A stretch of 42,138 bases of DNA from Egibacteraceae bacterium (GCA_035540635.1 DATLGH010000060.1:1-42138), one strand, 5' to 3'. Shown: positions 33,141-41,330, numbered from the stretch's first letter. A program made the numbers and translations. The notes: generated from the letters alone by a model not told the origin.

Positions 33141-33680
33141 GTGGCGACGTCGACGGAGACCGGGCACGAATGGCTGTCGGCTGAGGAGATCGCCTCAGTC
33201 CGCGAGCGTGTACCGATCGTCTACGTGGAGGCGGTCCCCGTCCGCGTCCACCACCTCGGGGGCGTCGAGCGTGTCGGCCTGCTGCTGCGCAGCCGCCCGG
33301 ACGGCACCATCAGCCGCGCGATCGTGTCGGGGCGGGTGCTCTACGGCGAGACGGTCCGCGAAGCGCTGTGGCGCAACCTTACGAAGGACCTCGGGCCCGA
33401 GGCGGAGCCGCGTCTTCCCCCCGACCCGTCCCCGTTCACCGTCGCTGAGTACTTCCCGCAGGACGCCCGGCGCACGGGCTACACCGACCCCCGCCAGCAC
33501 GCCGTCGCGCTCGTCTACCTCGTGCCGGTCGACGGGGAGTGCGTGCCCCCTGCGGACACCCTCGACCTCGCGTGGCTGTCGCCCGAAGAAGCGGTGACCC
33601 CGGGGGTGGCGGCGGAGATGACGGGCGGCCAGGACCGTCTCGTCCGCCTGGCTCTCGCGCACGCCGGCTGCCTGCCGTAG
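33141..33680 (+). CDS. DUF4916 (Nudix-like) protein
   Basis: The 179-residue protein matches the actinobacterial DUF4916 family, a Nudix-fold group (SAEEIASVRERVPIVYVEAV, SRAIVSGRVLYGETVREAL, FTVAEYFP, DPRQHAVALVYLVPV). The exact Nudix box GX5EX7REUXEEXGU is not present, so hydrolase activity is uncertain. GGGAGGACC precedes the GTG start. It converges with the mutase gene. Confidence 0.8.
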   Translation: MATSTETGHEWLSAEEIASVRERVPIVYVEAVPVRVHHLGGVERVGLLLRSRPDGTISRAIVSGRVLYGETVREALWRNLTKDLGPEAEPRLPPDPSPFTVAEYFPQDARRTGYTDPRQHAVALVYLVPVDGECVPPADTLDLAWLSPEEAVTPGVAAEMTGGQDRLVRLALAHAGCLP

Positions 33681-33687
33681 CCCCGCG

Positions 33688-35364
33688 TCAGATCACGGGG
33701 GGCTCGCGGTAGGTTCCGAAGACCTTCTTCAGGGCGGCGCAGATCTCGCCGAGCGTGGCGTCCGCGCGGACGGCGTCCATGATGACCGGCACGAGGTTCT
33801 CCTCGGTGGCGGCGGCCGCCCTCAGCCGCTCCAGGGCCTCGAGGGCGCCGCGCGCGTCCCGGCCGGCCCGGAAGGCGGCGAGGCGCTCCCGCTGCGCGCG
33901 CTCCATCTCCGCGGAGACGCGGAGGATCTCGAGCTCGTCGCCCTCGCAGGTCTCGGTGTGCACGTTCACACCGACGAGGCGCTTGTCGCCCTTCTCGAGC
34001 TGCTGCTGGTAGCGGAAGGCGGCGTCGGCGATCTCCGACATGAACCAACCCGACTCGATGCCGCGCAGCATGCCGCCCATGACGGTCCCGTCCGGGGACC
34101 GGTCGAGTATGCGGGCGAAGTAGGCCTCGGTGTCGGCCTCGACCTTGTCGGTCATCCACTCCACGAACCACGAGCCCCCGAGGGGGTCGACGGTGTTCGT
34201 GACCTCGGTCTCTTCGGCGATCACCTGCTGGGTGCGAAGGGCGATCCGGGCCGCGTGGTCGCTGGGCAGGGCGAGCACCTCGTCGAGGGCGTTCGTGTGG
34301 AGGCTCTGCGTGCCCCCGAGCACCGCCGCGAGCGCCTCGATGGCCGTGCGGACGATGTTGTTGTCCGGCTGCTGGGCGGTCAGCGACACGCCGGCGGTCT
34401 GGGCGTGGAACCGCAGCAGCATGGCCCGGTCCGTGGTGGCGCCGTAGCGCTCGCGCAGCCACCGGGCCCAGATTCGCCGAGCCGCCCGGAACTTGCCGAT
34501 CTCCTCGAAGAAGTCGATGTGGGCGTCGAAGAAGAAGGACAGGCGCGGCGCGAACCGGTTGACGTCGAGGCCACGTGACCGGCCGAGCTCGACATAGCTG
34601 AAGCCGGCGGCGAGCGTGAACGCGAGCTCCTGCGCCGCGGTCGACCCCGCCTCGCGGATGTGGTAGCCCGACACCGACACGGGGTGGTAGCGCGGCAGGT
34701 GCTCGGTGGTGAACTCGAGGAGGTCGCCGATCAGCCGCAGGTGGGGCCGGGGAGGAAAGAGCCACTCCTTCTGGGCGATGTACTCCTTGAAGATGTCGGT
34801 CTGCAACGTGCCGCCGAGCGCCGCGAGGCCGAACCCCTGGCGCTCGGCCGCCACGCAGTACATCGCGAAAACCACGACGGCGGGCGCGTTGATGGTCATG
34901 GAGGTGGTGATCTCACCGAGCGGGATGCGGTCGAACAACCGCTCCATGTCGGCGATGGTGTCGACCGCGACCCCGCAGTGTCCCACCTCCCCCTCGGACT
35001 CCGGCTCGTCGGAGTCGCGCCCCATGAGGGTGGGCATGTCGAACGCGACGGAGAGCCCGTGCTGCCCGGCGTCGAGCAGGTCGTGGTAGCGCCGGTTGGT
35101 GTCCTCGACGCTGCCGAAGCCCGCGAACTGGCGGATCGTCCACGGACGTCCGCGGTACATCGACGGGTACACCCCCCGCGTGAAGGGATACATCCCGGGG
35201 AACCCGATGCGGGTGAAGTCCCGGGCGGCGTTGTGCGGTCCGACGAGCGGGGGGACCGGCACACTCGACAGTGTCGTGAACTCGCGCTCCCGCTCGGGGG
35301 CGGCGGCGTAGCGCGCCTCCCACTCGTCGGCGAGCCTGCGGAGGTCCTCAGGGGTCACGCACAC
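33688..35364 (-). CDS. icmA: Acyl-CoA mutase large subunit, isobutyryl-CoA mutase type
   Basis: The 558-residue protein is the substrate-binding TIM barrel of the methylmalonyl-CoA mutase family, without the C-terminal B12 domain, so it needs a separate small subunit. Two residues that fix specificity match isobutyryl-CoA mutase: Phe80 (TIRQF; Tyr in methylmalonyl-CoA mutase) and Gln198 (KEYIAQKEWLF; Arg in methylmalonyl-CoA mutase). The predicted reaction is isobutyryl-CoA to butyryl-CoA with adenosylcobalamin. Neither the small subunit nor the G-protein chaperone is nearby. The GTG at 35364 is used; GTG 35358 has a better-placed GAGG, which would shift numbering by two. A MarR gene lies 72 bases upstream. 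Confidence 0.85.
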   Translation of the reverse strand: MCVTPEDLRRLADEWEARYAAAPEREREFTTLSSVPVPPLVGPHNAARDFTRIGFPGMYPFTRGVYPSMYRGRPWTIRQFAGFGSVEDTNRRYHDLLDAGQHGLSVAFDMPTLMGRDSDEPESEGEVGHCGVAVDTIADMERLFDRIPLGEITTSMTINAPAVVVFAMYCVAAERQGFGLAALGGTLQTDIFKEYIAQKEWLFPPRPHLRLIGDLLEFTTEHLPRYHPVSVSGYHIREAGSTAAQELAFTLAAGFSYVELGRSRGLDVNRFAPRLSFFFDAHIDFFEEIGKFRAARRIWARWLRERYGATTDRAMLLRFHAQTAGVSLTAQQPDNNIVRTAIEALAAVLGGTQSLHTNALDEVLALPSDHAARIALRTQQVIAEETEVTNTVDPLGGSWFVEWMTDKVEADTEAYFARILDRSPDGTVMGGMLRGIESGWFMSEIADAAFRYQQQLEKGDKRLVGVNVHTETCEGDELEILRVSAEMERAQRERLAAFRAGRDARGALEALERLRAAAATEENLVPVIMDAVRADATLGEICAALKKVFGTYREPPVI

Positions 35365-35373
35365 CTCGATCGC

Positions 35374-35418
35374 CGGACGTCCTTCCCGATACTAGCAACC
35401 AGGATAGTCGGACGTCCT
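35374..35418. promoter_or_regulatory. Candidate operator: paired GGACGTCC palindromes
   Basis: The decamer CGGACGTCCT occurs twice as a direct repeat (35374-35383 and 35409-35418), each containing the perfect palindrome GGACGTCC, 35 bases apart. A second dyad CCAGGA/TCCTGG spans 35399-35420. The sites lie between the marR stop and the mutase start, where a MarR dimer could control the mutase. Confidence 0.45.
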
Positions 35419-35436
35419 GGTAAAGGGGCTCCCCCG

Positions 35437-35946
35437 TCAGTCCCGCAGGTCGCCGAGCCGGCGCCGGACCCGCTGGAGGAGGTCGGTGAGCAGGGCGGCC
35501 TCCTCGTCGCTCAGCCCCTCGAGCCCGAAGCGGGCGCCGACGAGCACCGCGGTGGCCTCCTCGACGACCTCCCGGCCGCGAGGGGTGAGGCGGGCAAGCG
35601 TCGTGCGGCGGTCCTCGGGGTGGGGCACCCGCTCGACGAAGCCCTGCCGCTCGAGCCGGTCGATGGCGTTCGTGACACTCGTCGGGTGCACCATGAGCCG
35701 CTCGCCCATCTTGCCGAGCGGCAGGGCGCCCCGACGGCTGAAGTGGAGCAGCACGAGCGCCTCGTAGCGGGCGAAGGTCAGCTCGAAGTCCCGCAGCAGC
35801 TGGTTGAGACCAGCGAGCAGGACCTGCTGCACCCGGACGATGGCCGTCACCGCCGCCATCGGCTCGGCGGCGTCCCAGCGCAGCGACCATTGCCGATGCG
35901 CCTCGGCGATGGGGTCCCGCCGGGTGGCCTCGTGGGGTCCGGACAC
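35437..35946 (-). CDS. MarR family transcriptional regulator
   Basis: The 169-residue protein has the MarR winged helix: FARYEALVLLHFSRRGALPLGKMGERLMVHPTSVT spans helix 2 to the recognition helix, followed by the wing VERVPHPEDRRTTLARLT. Such dimers usually respond to small phenolic or acyl-CoA ligands. The GTG at 35946 fits because a promoter with 17-base spacing ends 7 bases before it, giving a leaderless mRNA. It reads toward the mutase gene and is divergent from the E1-alpha gene, so it may control both. Confidence 0.85.
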   Translation of the reverse strand: MSGPHEATRRDPIAEAHRQWSLRWDAAEPMAAVTAIVRVQQVLLAGLNQLLRDFELTFARYEALVLLHFSRRGALPLGKMGERLMVHPTSVTNAIDRLERQGFVERVPHPEDRRTTLARLTPRGREVVEEATAVLVGARFGLEGLSDEEAALLTDLLQRVRRRLGDLRD

Positions 35947-35953
35947 GGGACGG

Positions 35954-35982
35954 TGCCTACCGCAGCCGTTGCGCCGCCGCAA
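35954..35982 (-). promoter_or_regulatory. Candidate promoter of marR (leaderless)
   Basis: TTGCGG (35977-35982) and TAGGCA (35954-35959) lie 17 bases apart on the minus strand. The -10 ends 7 bases before the GTG at 35946. Confidence 0.4.
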
Positions 35983-36099
35983 GTAGGCGCCCGTCCACGG
36001 CGGTTCGCCATGGGACCGCGCGGGCAGGGGTGTAACGTCTAGTGGTCGACTCGACGCCGAGCGCCACCGGCCCGCCAAGTCCTCCTGCGGGGAGCATGC

Positions 36100-37191
36100 A
36101 TGAGCGGCTCTGCCTCTCCCGTCCCGGAACCGGGATGCGTCCTCGTGGACGCGGCCATGCTCCTATCGTCGCCCGACCTCGCCGGCTACCTCGCCGAGCT
36201 CGACGAGAAGGACTACCGCCAGCTCTACCGGTTCATGGTCCTGTCCCGACGCCTCGACACGCAGGCGATCAAGCTCCAGCGACAGGGCCAGCTCGCGATC
36301 TACCCGCCGATGCGGGGCCAGGAGGCGGCGCAGATCGGCGCCGCCTACGCCCTGGCCGACCGCGACTGGATCGTGCCGGCCTACCGAGAGCTCGGGATGG
36401 CGCTCGTTCGCGGCCTTCCCCCAGCAGCCCTCATGCACCTGTGGCGGGGCACCTGGCACGGCACCTGGGATCCCCGGGAGTTCCGCTTCGGCCTCGTGTC
36501 CATCCCCGTCGGGACCCAGGCGCTGCACGCGGTCGGGTTCGCGATGGCGGCACGCATGGACGGCGCGGACCTCGCCGTGCTGGCCTGCCTCGGCGACGGG
36601 GCCACGAGCGAGGGCGACGCACACGAGGCGATGAACTTCGCGGGGGTGTTCGCCGCTCCGTGCGTGTTCTTCGTCCAGAACAACCAGTACGCGATCAGCG
36701 TGCCCGTGAGCGGCCAGACCCGGGCCCCGACGATCGCGCACAAGGCGGTCGGCTACGGCATGCCCGGCTACCGCTGCGACGGCAACGACGTCCTCGCCAC
36801 GTACGCGGTGACCCGCGCGGCGGTGGACCGCGCCCGCGGCGGGGGGGGCCCTTCGCTCATCGAGGCGGTCACCTATCGCATGGAGGCGCACACCACCTCC
36901 GACGACCCGACGCGCTACCGGCCCGCCGAGGAGCTCGACGCGTGGAGAGGGCGCGACCCGATCACGCGGTTCACCGCCTTCCTGCACGGTGAGGGCCTGC
37001 TCGACGAGGCGTTCCGCACGGAGGTGGCGGACGAGGCGGAGGACGCCGCCCGCCGTCTGCGTGGCGAAGTCTACGACGCGCCGCACGGTGACCCGCTCGA
37101 GCTGTTCGACCACGTCTACGTCGACCCGCCTGCCGCGCTGGGCGAGCAGCGCGCGCGGCTGGCGCGCGAGCGCCGCGCCCGCAAGCGGTGA
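36100..37191 (+). CDS. 2-oxoacid dehydrogenase E1 component, alpha subunit
   Basis: The 363-residue protein matches the alpha subunit of pyruvate or branched-chain 2-oxoacid dehydrogenase E1. The thiamine diphosphate motif GDGATSEGDAHEAMNFAGVF and QNNQYAIS are clear, as are YRELGMALVRG and YRMEAHTTSDDPTRYR. Alpha and beta subunits are normally co-encoded with E2, yet the next gene runs the other way, so this subunit is orphaned here. Its pairing with an isobutyryl-CoA-type mutase across a MarR regulator hints at branched-chain (valine) catabolism, because branched-chain dehydrogenase makes isobutyryl-CoA; that is inference. Confidence 0.88.
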   Translation: MSGSASPVPEPGCVLVDAAMLLSSPDLAGYLAELDEKDYRQLYRFMVLSRRLDTQAIKLQRQGQLAIYPPMRGQEAAQIGAAYALADRDWIVPAYRELGMALVRGLPPAALMHLWRGTWHGTWDPREFRFGLVSIPVGTQALHAVGFAMAARMDGADLAVLACLGDGATSEGDAHEAMNFAGVFAAPCVFFVQNNQYAISVPVSGQTRAPTIAHKAVGYGMPGYRCDGNDVLATYAVTRAAVDRARGGGGPSLIEAVTYRMEAHTTSDDPTRYRPAEELDAWRGRDPITRFTAFLHGEGLLDEAFRTEVADEAEDAARRLRGEVYDAPHGDPLELFDHVYVDPPAALGEQRARLARERRARKR

Positions 37192-37204
37192 CCCGCGCGT
37201 CACC
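37187..37204. terminator. Palindromic hairpin between convergent genes
   Basis: GGTGAC and GTCACC flank a 6-nt loop. The E1-alpha stop (37189-37191) lies in one arm and the DUF3006 stop (37200-37202) in the other, so a hairpin could end transcripts from both sides. There is no T tract. Confidence 0.35.
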
Positions 37205-37481
37205 CGTCGCCGAAGCGCCCGCCCCCACGGGTGCGCCGGAGGCGCGCGACACGTTCCTCGACGTCGCGCCGGGCGGCGCGTTCCCCCTCGGTGTCGACAC
37301 CGACGAGGGTGAGGTCGGCGCCCGCACCGCGCACGAGCAGCCACGTGCCCTCGCCCGCTCCCGCCGGCAGTGCAGCGGCCGGAACGTGGTGCTCGGCTTC
37401 ATCGCCGGCGACGAGCAGGACGGCGAGGCCCTCGACGATGCGGTCCACCATGGCGTGCCGGAGGTCGGGTTCAGCCGGCAT
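37200..37481 (-). CDS. DUF3006 domain protein
   Basis: The 93-residue protein has the DUF3006 core (MVDRIVEGLAVLLVAGDEAEHHV, then AALPAGAGEGTWLLV). DUF3006 genes usually sit next to ComEC-like MBL-fold hydrolases, as here: the hydrolase stop overlaps this start by 11 bases. Its function is unknown. AAAGGA lies seven bases before the ATG at 37481, which is preferred over a longer frame upstream. Confidence 0.8.
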   Translation of the reverse strand: MPAEPDLRHAMVDRIVEGLAVLLVAGDEAEHHVPAAALPAGAGEGTWLLVRGAGADLTLVGVDTEGERAARRDVEERVARLRRTRGGGRFGDG

Positions 37482-38404
37482 GGGCGCGTCCTTTCCCGTC
37501 GACGCGACCGCCGATTCGGAGCCCGGCCGCCGTGGAGACCCGCAGGGACCTGCCGTCGGTGGTGACGACGACTGTACCGTGCACCGGGGTGCCGAAGACC
37601 TCGGCACCCGACGCCGCGAGGCGCTCGACGACTTCCTCGTGGGGATGACCGTAGGGGTTGTCGCGACCCGCCGAGTAGACCGCGATCCGCGGGGAGACCG
37701 CCTCGAGCAGTGCCGGGCCTGTCGAGGTCGAGGAGCCGTGGTGGCCGACCTGGTACACGTCGGCGCGGAGGAGCGGCGCGTGGTCGGCCACCATCCGGTG
37801 CTCCGTGGGCTGCTCGGCGTCGCCGGTGAAGAGGAACGTCACGTCGCCGTAGCCGACCCGGAACACAAGGCCGTTGTCGTGCAGGCCGCCGGCGCCCTGT
37901 GCCGGCGGGTTCGCGAAGGCGAAGCGCAACGACCCCACCGAGGTCGTGTCACCCGCTCGCGGCTCCTCGAACACCGCGTCGGAGCGCTCCAGGGCGTCGA
38001 GCGCCTCGGTGAAGGTGCGGGTCGTGTGGGACACCGGGTGACCACCACACCTCCGCGACGGTGAAGCGGTCCATCACCTGCGCGAACTGGCCGAGGTGGT
38101 CGGCATGGGGGTGCGTGACCGCGACGACGTCGAGGGCGGTGACACCCCGGTCCACGAGGTAGGTCACGACGTCCTGCGCGGTGTGCCTGCCGGTGTCGAC
38201 GAGCACGGTGGCGTCCGGTGCGACGAGCAGGGTGGCGTCGCCCTGGCCGGCGTCGATGAAGTGGACCTCGAGCCCCGGCGTGGGCCCCGGCGGTCCCGCG
38301 CGGTCCTGCCGGGCGGGTGCCGCGCAGGCCGACCCCACCAGCCCGGCGACGAGCAGGACGGCCAGGCCGACCGCCGGTCGACCCGTCCGGTGACCCGCCC
38401 GCAC
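37471..38404 (-). pseudogene. ComEC-like MBL-fold hydrolase, interrupted by a frameshift
   Basis: Two overlapping frames form one protein. The N-terminal piece (start 38404, usable to about 38045) has a signal peptide with a lipobox-like Cys (VGSAC), the metallo-beta-lactamase start (LEVHFIDAGQGDATLL) and the metal motif THPHADHLGQF, ending EVWWSPG. The C-terminal piece (37471 to about 38034) resumes SHTTRTFTEALDALERSD and holds FLFTGDAEQ and QVGHHGSSTSTG. The break near 38034-38045 needs one base removed or two added. It is either a recent mutation or a sequence error. An intact form would be an exported metal-dependent hydrolase paired with DUF3006. Confidence 0.82.
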
Positions 38405-38560
38405 GTCCGTCGCGCGATGCTACCGCCGCGCGGCGGAAACCCAGTGACCCGGCGCCGCATGGGCCAGCCACGATCCGGGTACGGCTGTGCGTCGGCCGGC
38501 ACGAGCCGCGTCCGCACGTCGACACGCGCCGATCGGCGCCTGACCTGCCGGGAGCCCGCT

Positions 38561-40588
38561 GTGTCGCTCACCCTGCCCGAGCTGCCGCTGCACGAAGCCG
38601 GCTGGATCTTCGCGCTGCTCATGGCGGCCATCCTCGTGGCCCCGCTCCTCTCACGCTGGCTACGGCTGCCCGACCTCGTCGTCCTCGTCCTCCTCGGGAC
38701 GCTTCTCGGACCGAGCACGTTCGGTCTCCTCGAGCGCACGGGGCCCATCGAGGTGCTCGGCACCGTCGGTCTGCTCTACCTCATGTTCGTGGCGGGTCTC
38801 GAGCTCGACCTCGACGAGTTCGTCGAGCATCGCCGGCACTCGCTCGGCTTCGGTTCCGCCACCTTCGTGGTGCCCATGGTCCTCGGGACGGTCGTGAGCC
38901 TCGCCATGGGCTTCCCGCTCCTGGCCTCGATCCTGCTCGCCTCGTGCTGGGCGTCGCACACCCTCGTCGTCTACCCCACGTTCCGGCGCTTCGGCACGGT
39001 CCGCAACCGGGCGGTCACGACCAGTGTTGGCGCGACCATCCTCACCGACACGGCCGCCCTGCTCGTGCTCGCCGTCGTGGCCAGGGCGCACCAGGGCTCG
39101 CTCGGCGCGGCGTTCTGGGCCACGCTCCTGCCGAGCCTCGCGGTCCTGCTCTTCCTCACCCTGTGGGCCCTGCCCCGGGTGGCGCGCCGGTTCTTCGCCG
39201 GAGCGGGCCAGGACCGCACGCTGCGGTTCGCCTTCCTGCTCACCGCGCTGTTCGCGGTCTCGGCGCTCGCCGAGCTGGCCGGCATCGAGGCGATCGTCGG
39301 CGCCTTCCTCGCCGGCCTCGCCCTCAACCGCCTGGTGCCGAACGACAGCTGGGTGATGGACCGCGTCGAGTTCCTCGGCTCCCACCTGCTCATCCCGATC
39401 TTCCTGCTCAGCGTCGGCATGCTCATCGACCCGCGGATTGTCGTCACCGACCCCTCCTCGCTCACCGTCGCCGCCGGGTTCATCGCCGTCGCGCTCGGCG
39501 CGAAGTGGATCGCCGCCTTCGGGACCGGCAAGGTCCTCGGCTACGACCGCACGGAGATCGGGGCGATGTTCTCCCTGTCGGGGGCGCAGGCCGCCGCCAC
39601 CCTCGCCGCGGTCATCGTCGGCGTCAACGTCGGGCTCATCGACAGTGGCACGGTCAACGCGGTCATCCTCGTGATCCTCGTGACCTGCCTGCTCGCGTCG
39701 TGGACGGCCAACCGCTACGCCCCCCTGCTCCCCCGCCCGGAGGCCAAGCGCCTGCTCGGACAGACCGTCGTCGTGCCGATCGCCAAGCCGGGCTCGGCCG
39801 GGCCACTCGTGCGGCTCGGCGCCGCCCTGGCCGCCGAGGACTCCGGCTCGGTCGTGCCCCTCACGGTCATCCCGCCGCATGTGAGCGGCAAGGGCCTCGA
39901 CAAGGTCCGCGAGGTGAACGCCGCCGCGGAGGCCGAGGCGCTCGCGCACGGCGCTGAGGCCTCCGCCGTCGTGCGCATCGACGCATCACCGACCGCAGGG
40001 GTTCTCCACACGGTCGTGGAGCGGGGCGCGACCTCGATGGTGCTCGGGTGGCGCGGGCGCAGCAACGGCGGCTACCTGTTCGGCAGCAACATCGACCCGA
40101 TCGTCTCCGACGTCGCCGTGCCGACCGTCATCGCGAGGGTGCGCGACGAGCCCTTCGAGCGGATCCTGCTCGCCATCTCCGACGCCAACACCGTCCCCGC
40201 CGGGCAGGCCAGCCTGTGTCTCGCGGTCGAGGTGGCCCGCCGCCTCGCCGCGCAGGCCGACGTGCCGGTCGCGGCGTGCGCGAACACCGAGGACGCCAGC
40301 GCCCACCGGCTCGTCCGCGACGAGCTCGGCATCGACGTCGAGTACGACCCCCGCAAGCGCTCCATCGCCGTCCGTCACCGTGCGAAGCCCGGGGACCTCG
40401 TCATCGTCCCCGTCAAGCCCGAGCACGCGGGACTGCGGGGCGCCGCGGCCCGTATCGCGCGGGCGATACCCGAGCACCAGCTGCTGCTGACCATGGACAC
40501 CCGGGGCCTCAGCCTGCCGGCATCCGGCCGCCGCTCCGAAGAGACGCCGGAGGAGAGCCCCGTTGCCTCGGCCACGAGCGAGGAGTGA
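38561..40588 (+). CDS. CPA2-type cation/proton antiporter with C-terminal USP-like domains
   Basis: The 675-residue protein has about 12 membrane helices in residues 10-395 with the CPA2 pattern (GLLYLMFVAGLELDLDEF, AGIEAIVGAFLAGLALNRL, FSLSGAQAAATLAAVIVG). A cytosolic region of about 270 residues follows that looks like two universal-stress-protein folds (TVVVPIAKPGS and ERILLAISDANTVPAGQASL). It should exchange Na+ or K+ for protons, perhaps gated by nucleotides at the USP domains. The GTG at 38561 is chosen because GGAG lies 6 bases upstream and the first helix follows at once. Confidence 0.88.
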   Translation: MSLTLPELPLHEAGWIFALLMAAILVAPLLSRWLRLPDLVVLVLLGTLLGPSTFGLLERTGPIEVLGTVGLLYLMFVAGLELDLDEFVEHRRHSLGFGSATFVVPMVLGTVVSLAMGFPLLASILLASCWASHTLVVYPTFRRFGTVRNRAVTTSVGATILTDTAALLVLAVVARAHQGSLGAAFWATLLPSLAVLLFLTLWALPRVARRFFAGAGQDRTLRFAFLLTALFAVSALAELAGIEAIVGAFLAGLALNRLVPNDSWVMDRVEFLGSHLLIPIFLLSVGMLIDPRIVVTDPSSLTVAAGFIAVALGAKWIAAFGTGKVLGYDRTEIGAMFSLSGAQAAATLAAVIVGVNVGLIDSGTVNAVILVILVTCLLASWTANRYAPLLPRPEAKRLLGQTVVVPIAKPGSAGPLVRLGAALAAEDSGSVVPLTVIPPHVSGKGLDKVREVNAAAEAEALAHGAEASAVVRIDASPTAGVLHTVVERGATSMVLGWRGRSNGGYLFGSNIDPIVSDVAVPTVIARVRDEPFERILLAISDANTVPAGQASLCLAVEVARRLAAQADVPVAACANTEDASAHRLVRDELGIDVEYDPRKRSIAVRHRAKPGDLVIVPVKPEHAGLRGAAARIARAIPEHQLLLTMDTRGLSLPASGRRSEETPEESPVASATSEE

Positions 40589-40622
40589 GACGCCCGCCAC
40601 CGGGCAACCCGGGGCGGGCGTC
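40589..40622 (+). terminator. Long hairpin right after the antiporter stop
   Basis: GACGCCCGCC pairs with GGCGGGCGTC, and an inner CCGGG/CCCGG stem continues the helix after one bulged A. It starts at the base after the stop. No T tract follows. Confidence 0.55.
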
Positions 40623-40631
40623 GTGCCGGGT

Positions 40632-40650
40632 GCGGCGGGCGGCCCGCCGC
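40632..40650 (-). terminator. GC palindrome after the GlsB-like gene
   Basis: A 19-base palindrome with a single central base (GCGGCGGGC/GCCCGCCGC) lies 2 bases past the stop of the minus-strand GlsB-like gene. It can form a 7- to 8-bp hairpin without a T tract. Confidence 0.4.
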
Positions 40651-40652
40651 CG

Positions 40653-40919
40653 TCAGGCCGTGCGGCGTCCGGTGACGAGGCGGTAGATCAGCAGCAGGAG
40701 GATCGAGCCGATGATCGCGGCGAGCCAGGTGCTGACGCTCCAGAAGTTGTCGACGGGGTCGACACCGAAGAGCGCGCCTCCGAGGAACCCGCCGAGCATT
40801 GCGCCGACGACGCCGATGAGCATCGTGACGATGATGCCGCCGGGGTCATCGCCCGGAAGGATCGCCTTCGCGATGGCGCCGGCGAGCAGTCCGAGGATGA
40901 GAAAGGCCAGGATTCCCAC
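40653..40919 (-). CDS. GlsB/YeaQ/YmgE family stress membrane protein
   Basis: The 88-residue protein has three hydrophobic segments with the family's Gly-rich pattern (LAFLILGLLAGAIAKAILPG, LIGVVGAMLGGFLGGALFG, WLAAIIGSILLLLIYRL). It is an inner-membrane stress protein of unknown mechanism, sometimes called transglycosylase-associated. The GTG at 40919 has GGAGG seven bases upstream. Its leader contains an 8-bp hairpin (40943-40950 with 40959-40966). Confidence 0.88.
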   Translation of the reverse strand: MGILAFLILGLLAGAIAKAILPGDDPGGIIVTMLIGVVGAMLGGFLGGALFGVDPVDNFWSVSTWLAAIIGSILLLLIYRLVTGRRTA

Positions 40920-40975
40920 TTTTCAACCTCCAGCTTGACGGGACCACGCCGCGGCGATGGCGTGGTGGCTGCCCC

Positions 40976-41001
40976 GTTCCCCCGCGCAGACCGCGTCAAA
41001 C
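40976..41001 (-). promoter_or_regulatory. Weak SigB/SigF-like promoter of the GlsB-like gene
   Basis: GTTT (40998-41001), 16 bases, then GGGAAC (40976-40981) on the minus strand. The spacing fits the SigF consensus, but two bases of the -10 differ. Confidence 0.25.
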
Positions 41002-41330
41002 ACCCACAGGTGGGGGACACCTCCCCCTGGCAGGTGAGCCCGAAGGGATGTACGCTTTCCCGGCGTGGGCCTCGGCATGATCGACCGGAGGGCCTTGGTT
41101 CAGAAGATTGGTCAGGGCATGGGCAGCCGGGGACACGGCTCAGGCTGGGTGCGGCGCGGCGTCGACCTGTCGATGCCGTCAGTATCCTCCTGTCAGCCGG
41201 TGCTGCGGGCAAGACGAGGGCGGTGCGGGGGGTGAGCAGGTCGGAAACGCTGCTCACGAGCGCTCACCGTTCGCCTCGCGGCAGCTGTCCCGCTCCCGCG
41301 TTCCCCCTGGCGCGCAGGAGCGTCGACGGG
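41002..41330. other. Stretch without a convincing gene
   Basis: This stretch holds a candidate -10 (TACGCT, 41051-41056), a GTG at 41065 that opens a 56-codon frame ending in the GTGA at 41232-41235, and an 8-bp hairpin GTGAGCAG/CTGCTCAC (41232-41257). None matches a known family or RNA. The short frame could be a leaderless leader peptide. Confidence 0.4.

Noticed and set aside
33688-35364. Calling the mutase methylmalonyl-CoA mutase
   Set aside because: Phe80 and Gln198 replace the residues that bind the methylmalonyl carboxylate, and the B12 domain is absent.
38660-39949. A 429-codon minus-strand frame rich in Glu/Asp/Arg
   Set aside because: It is the mirror of the antiporter membrane helices and has no domain.
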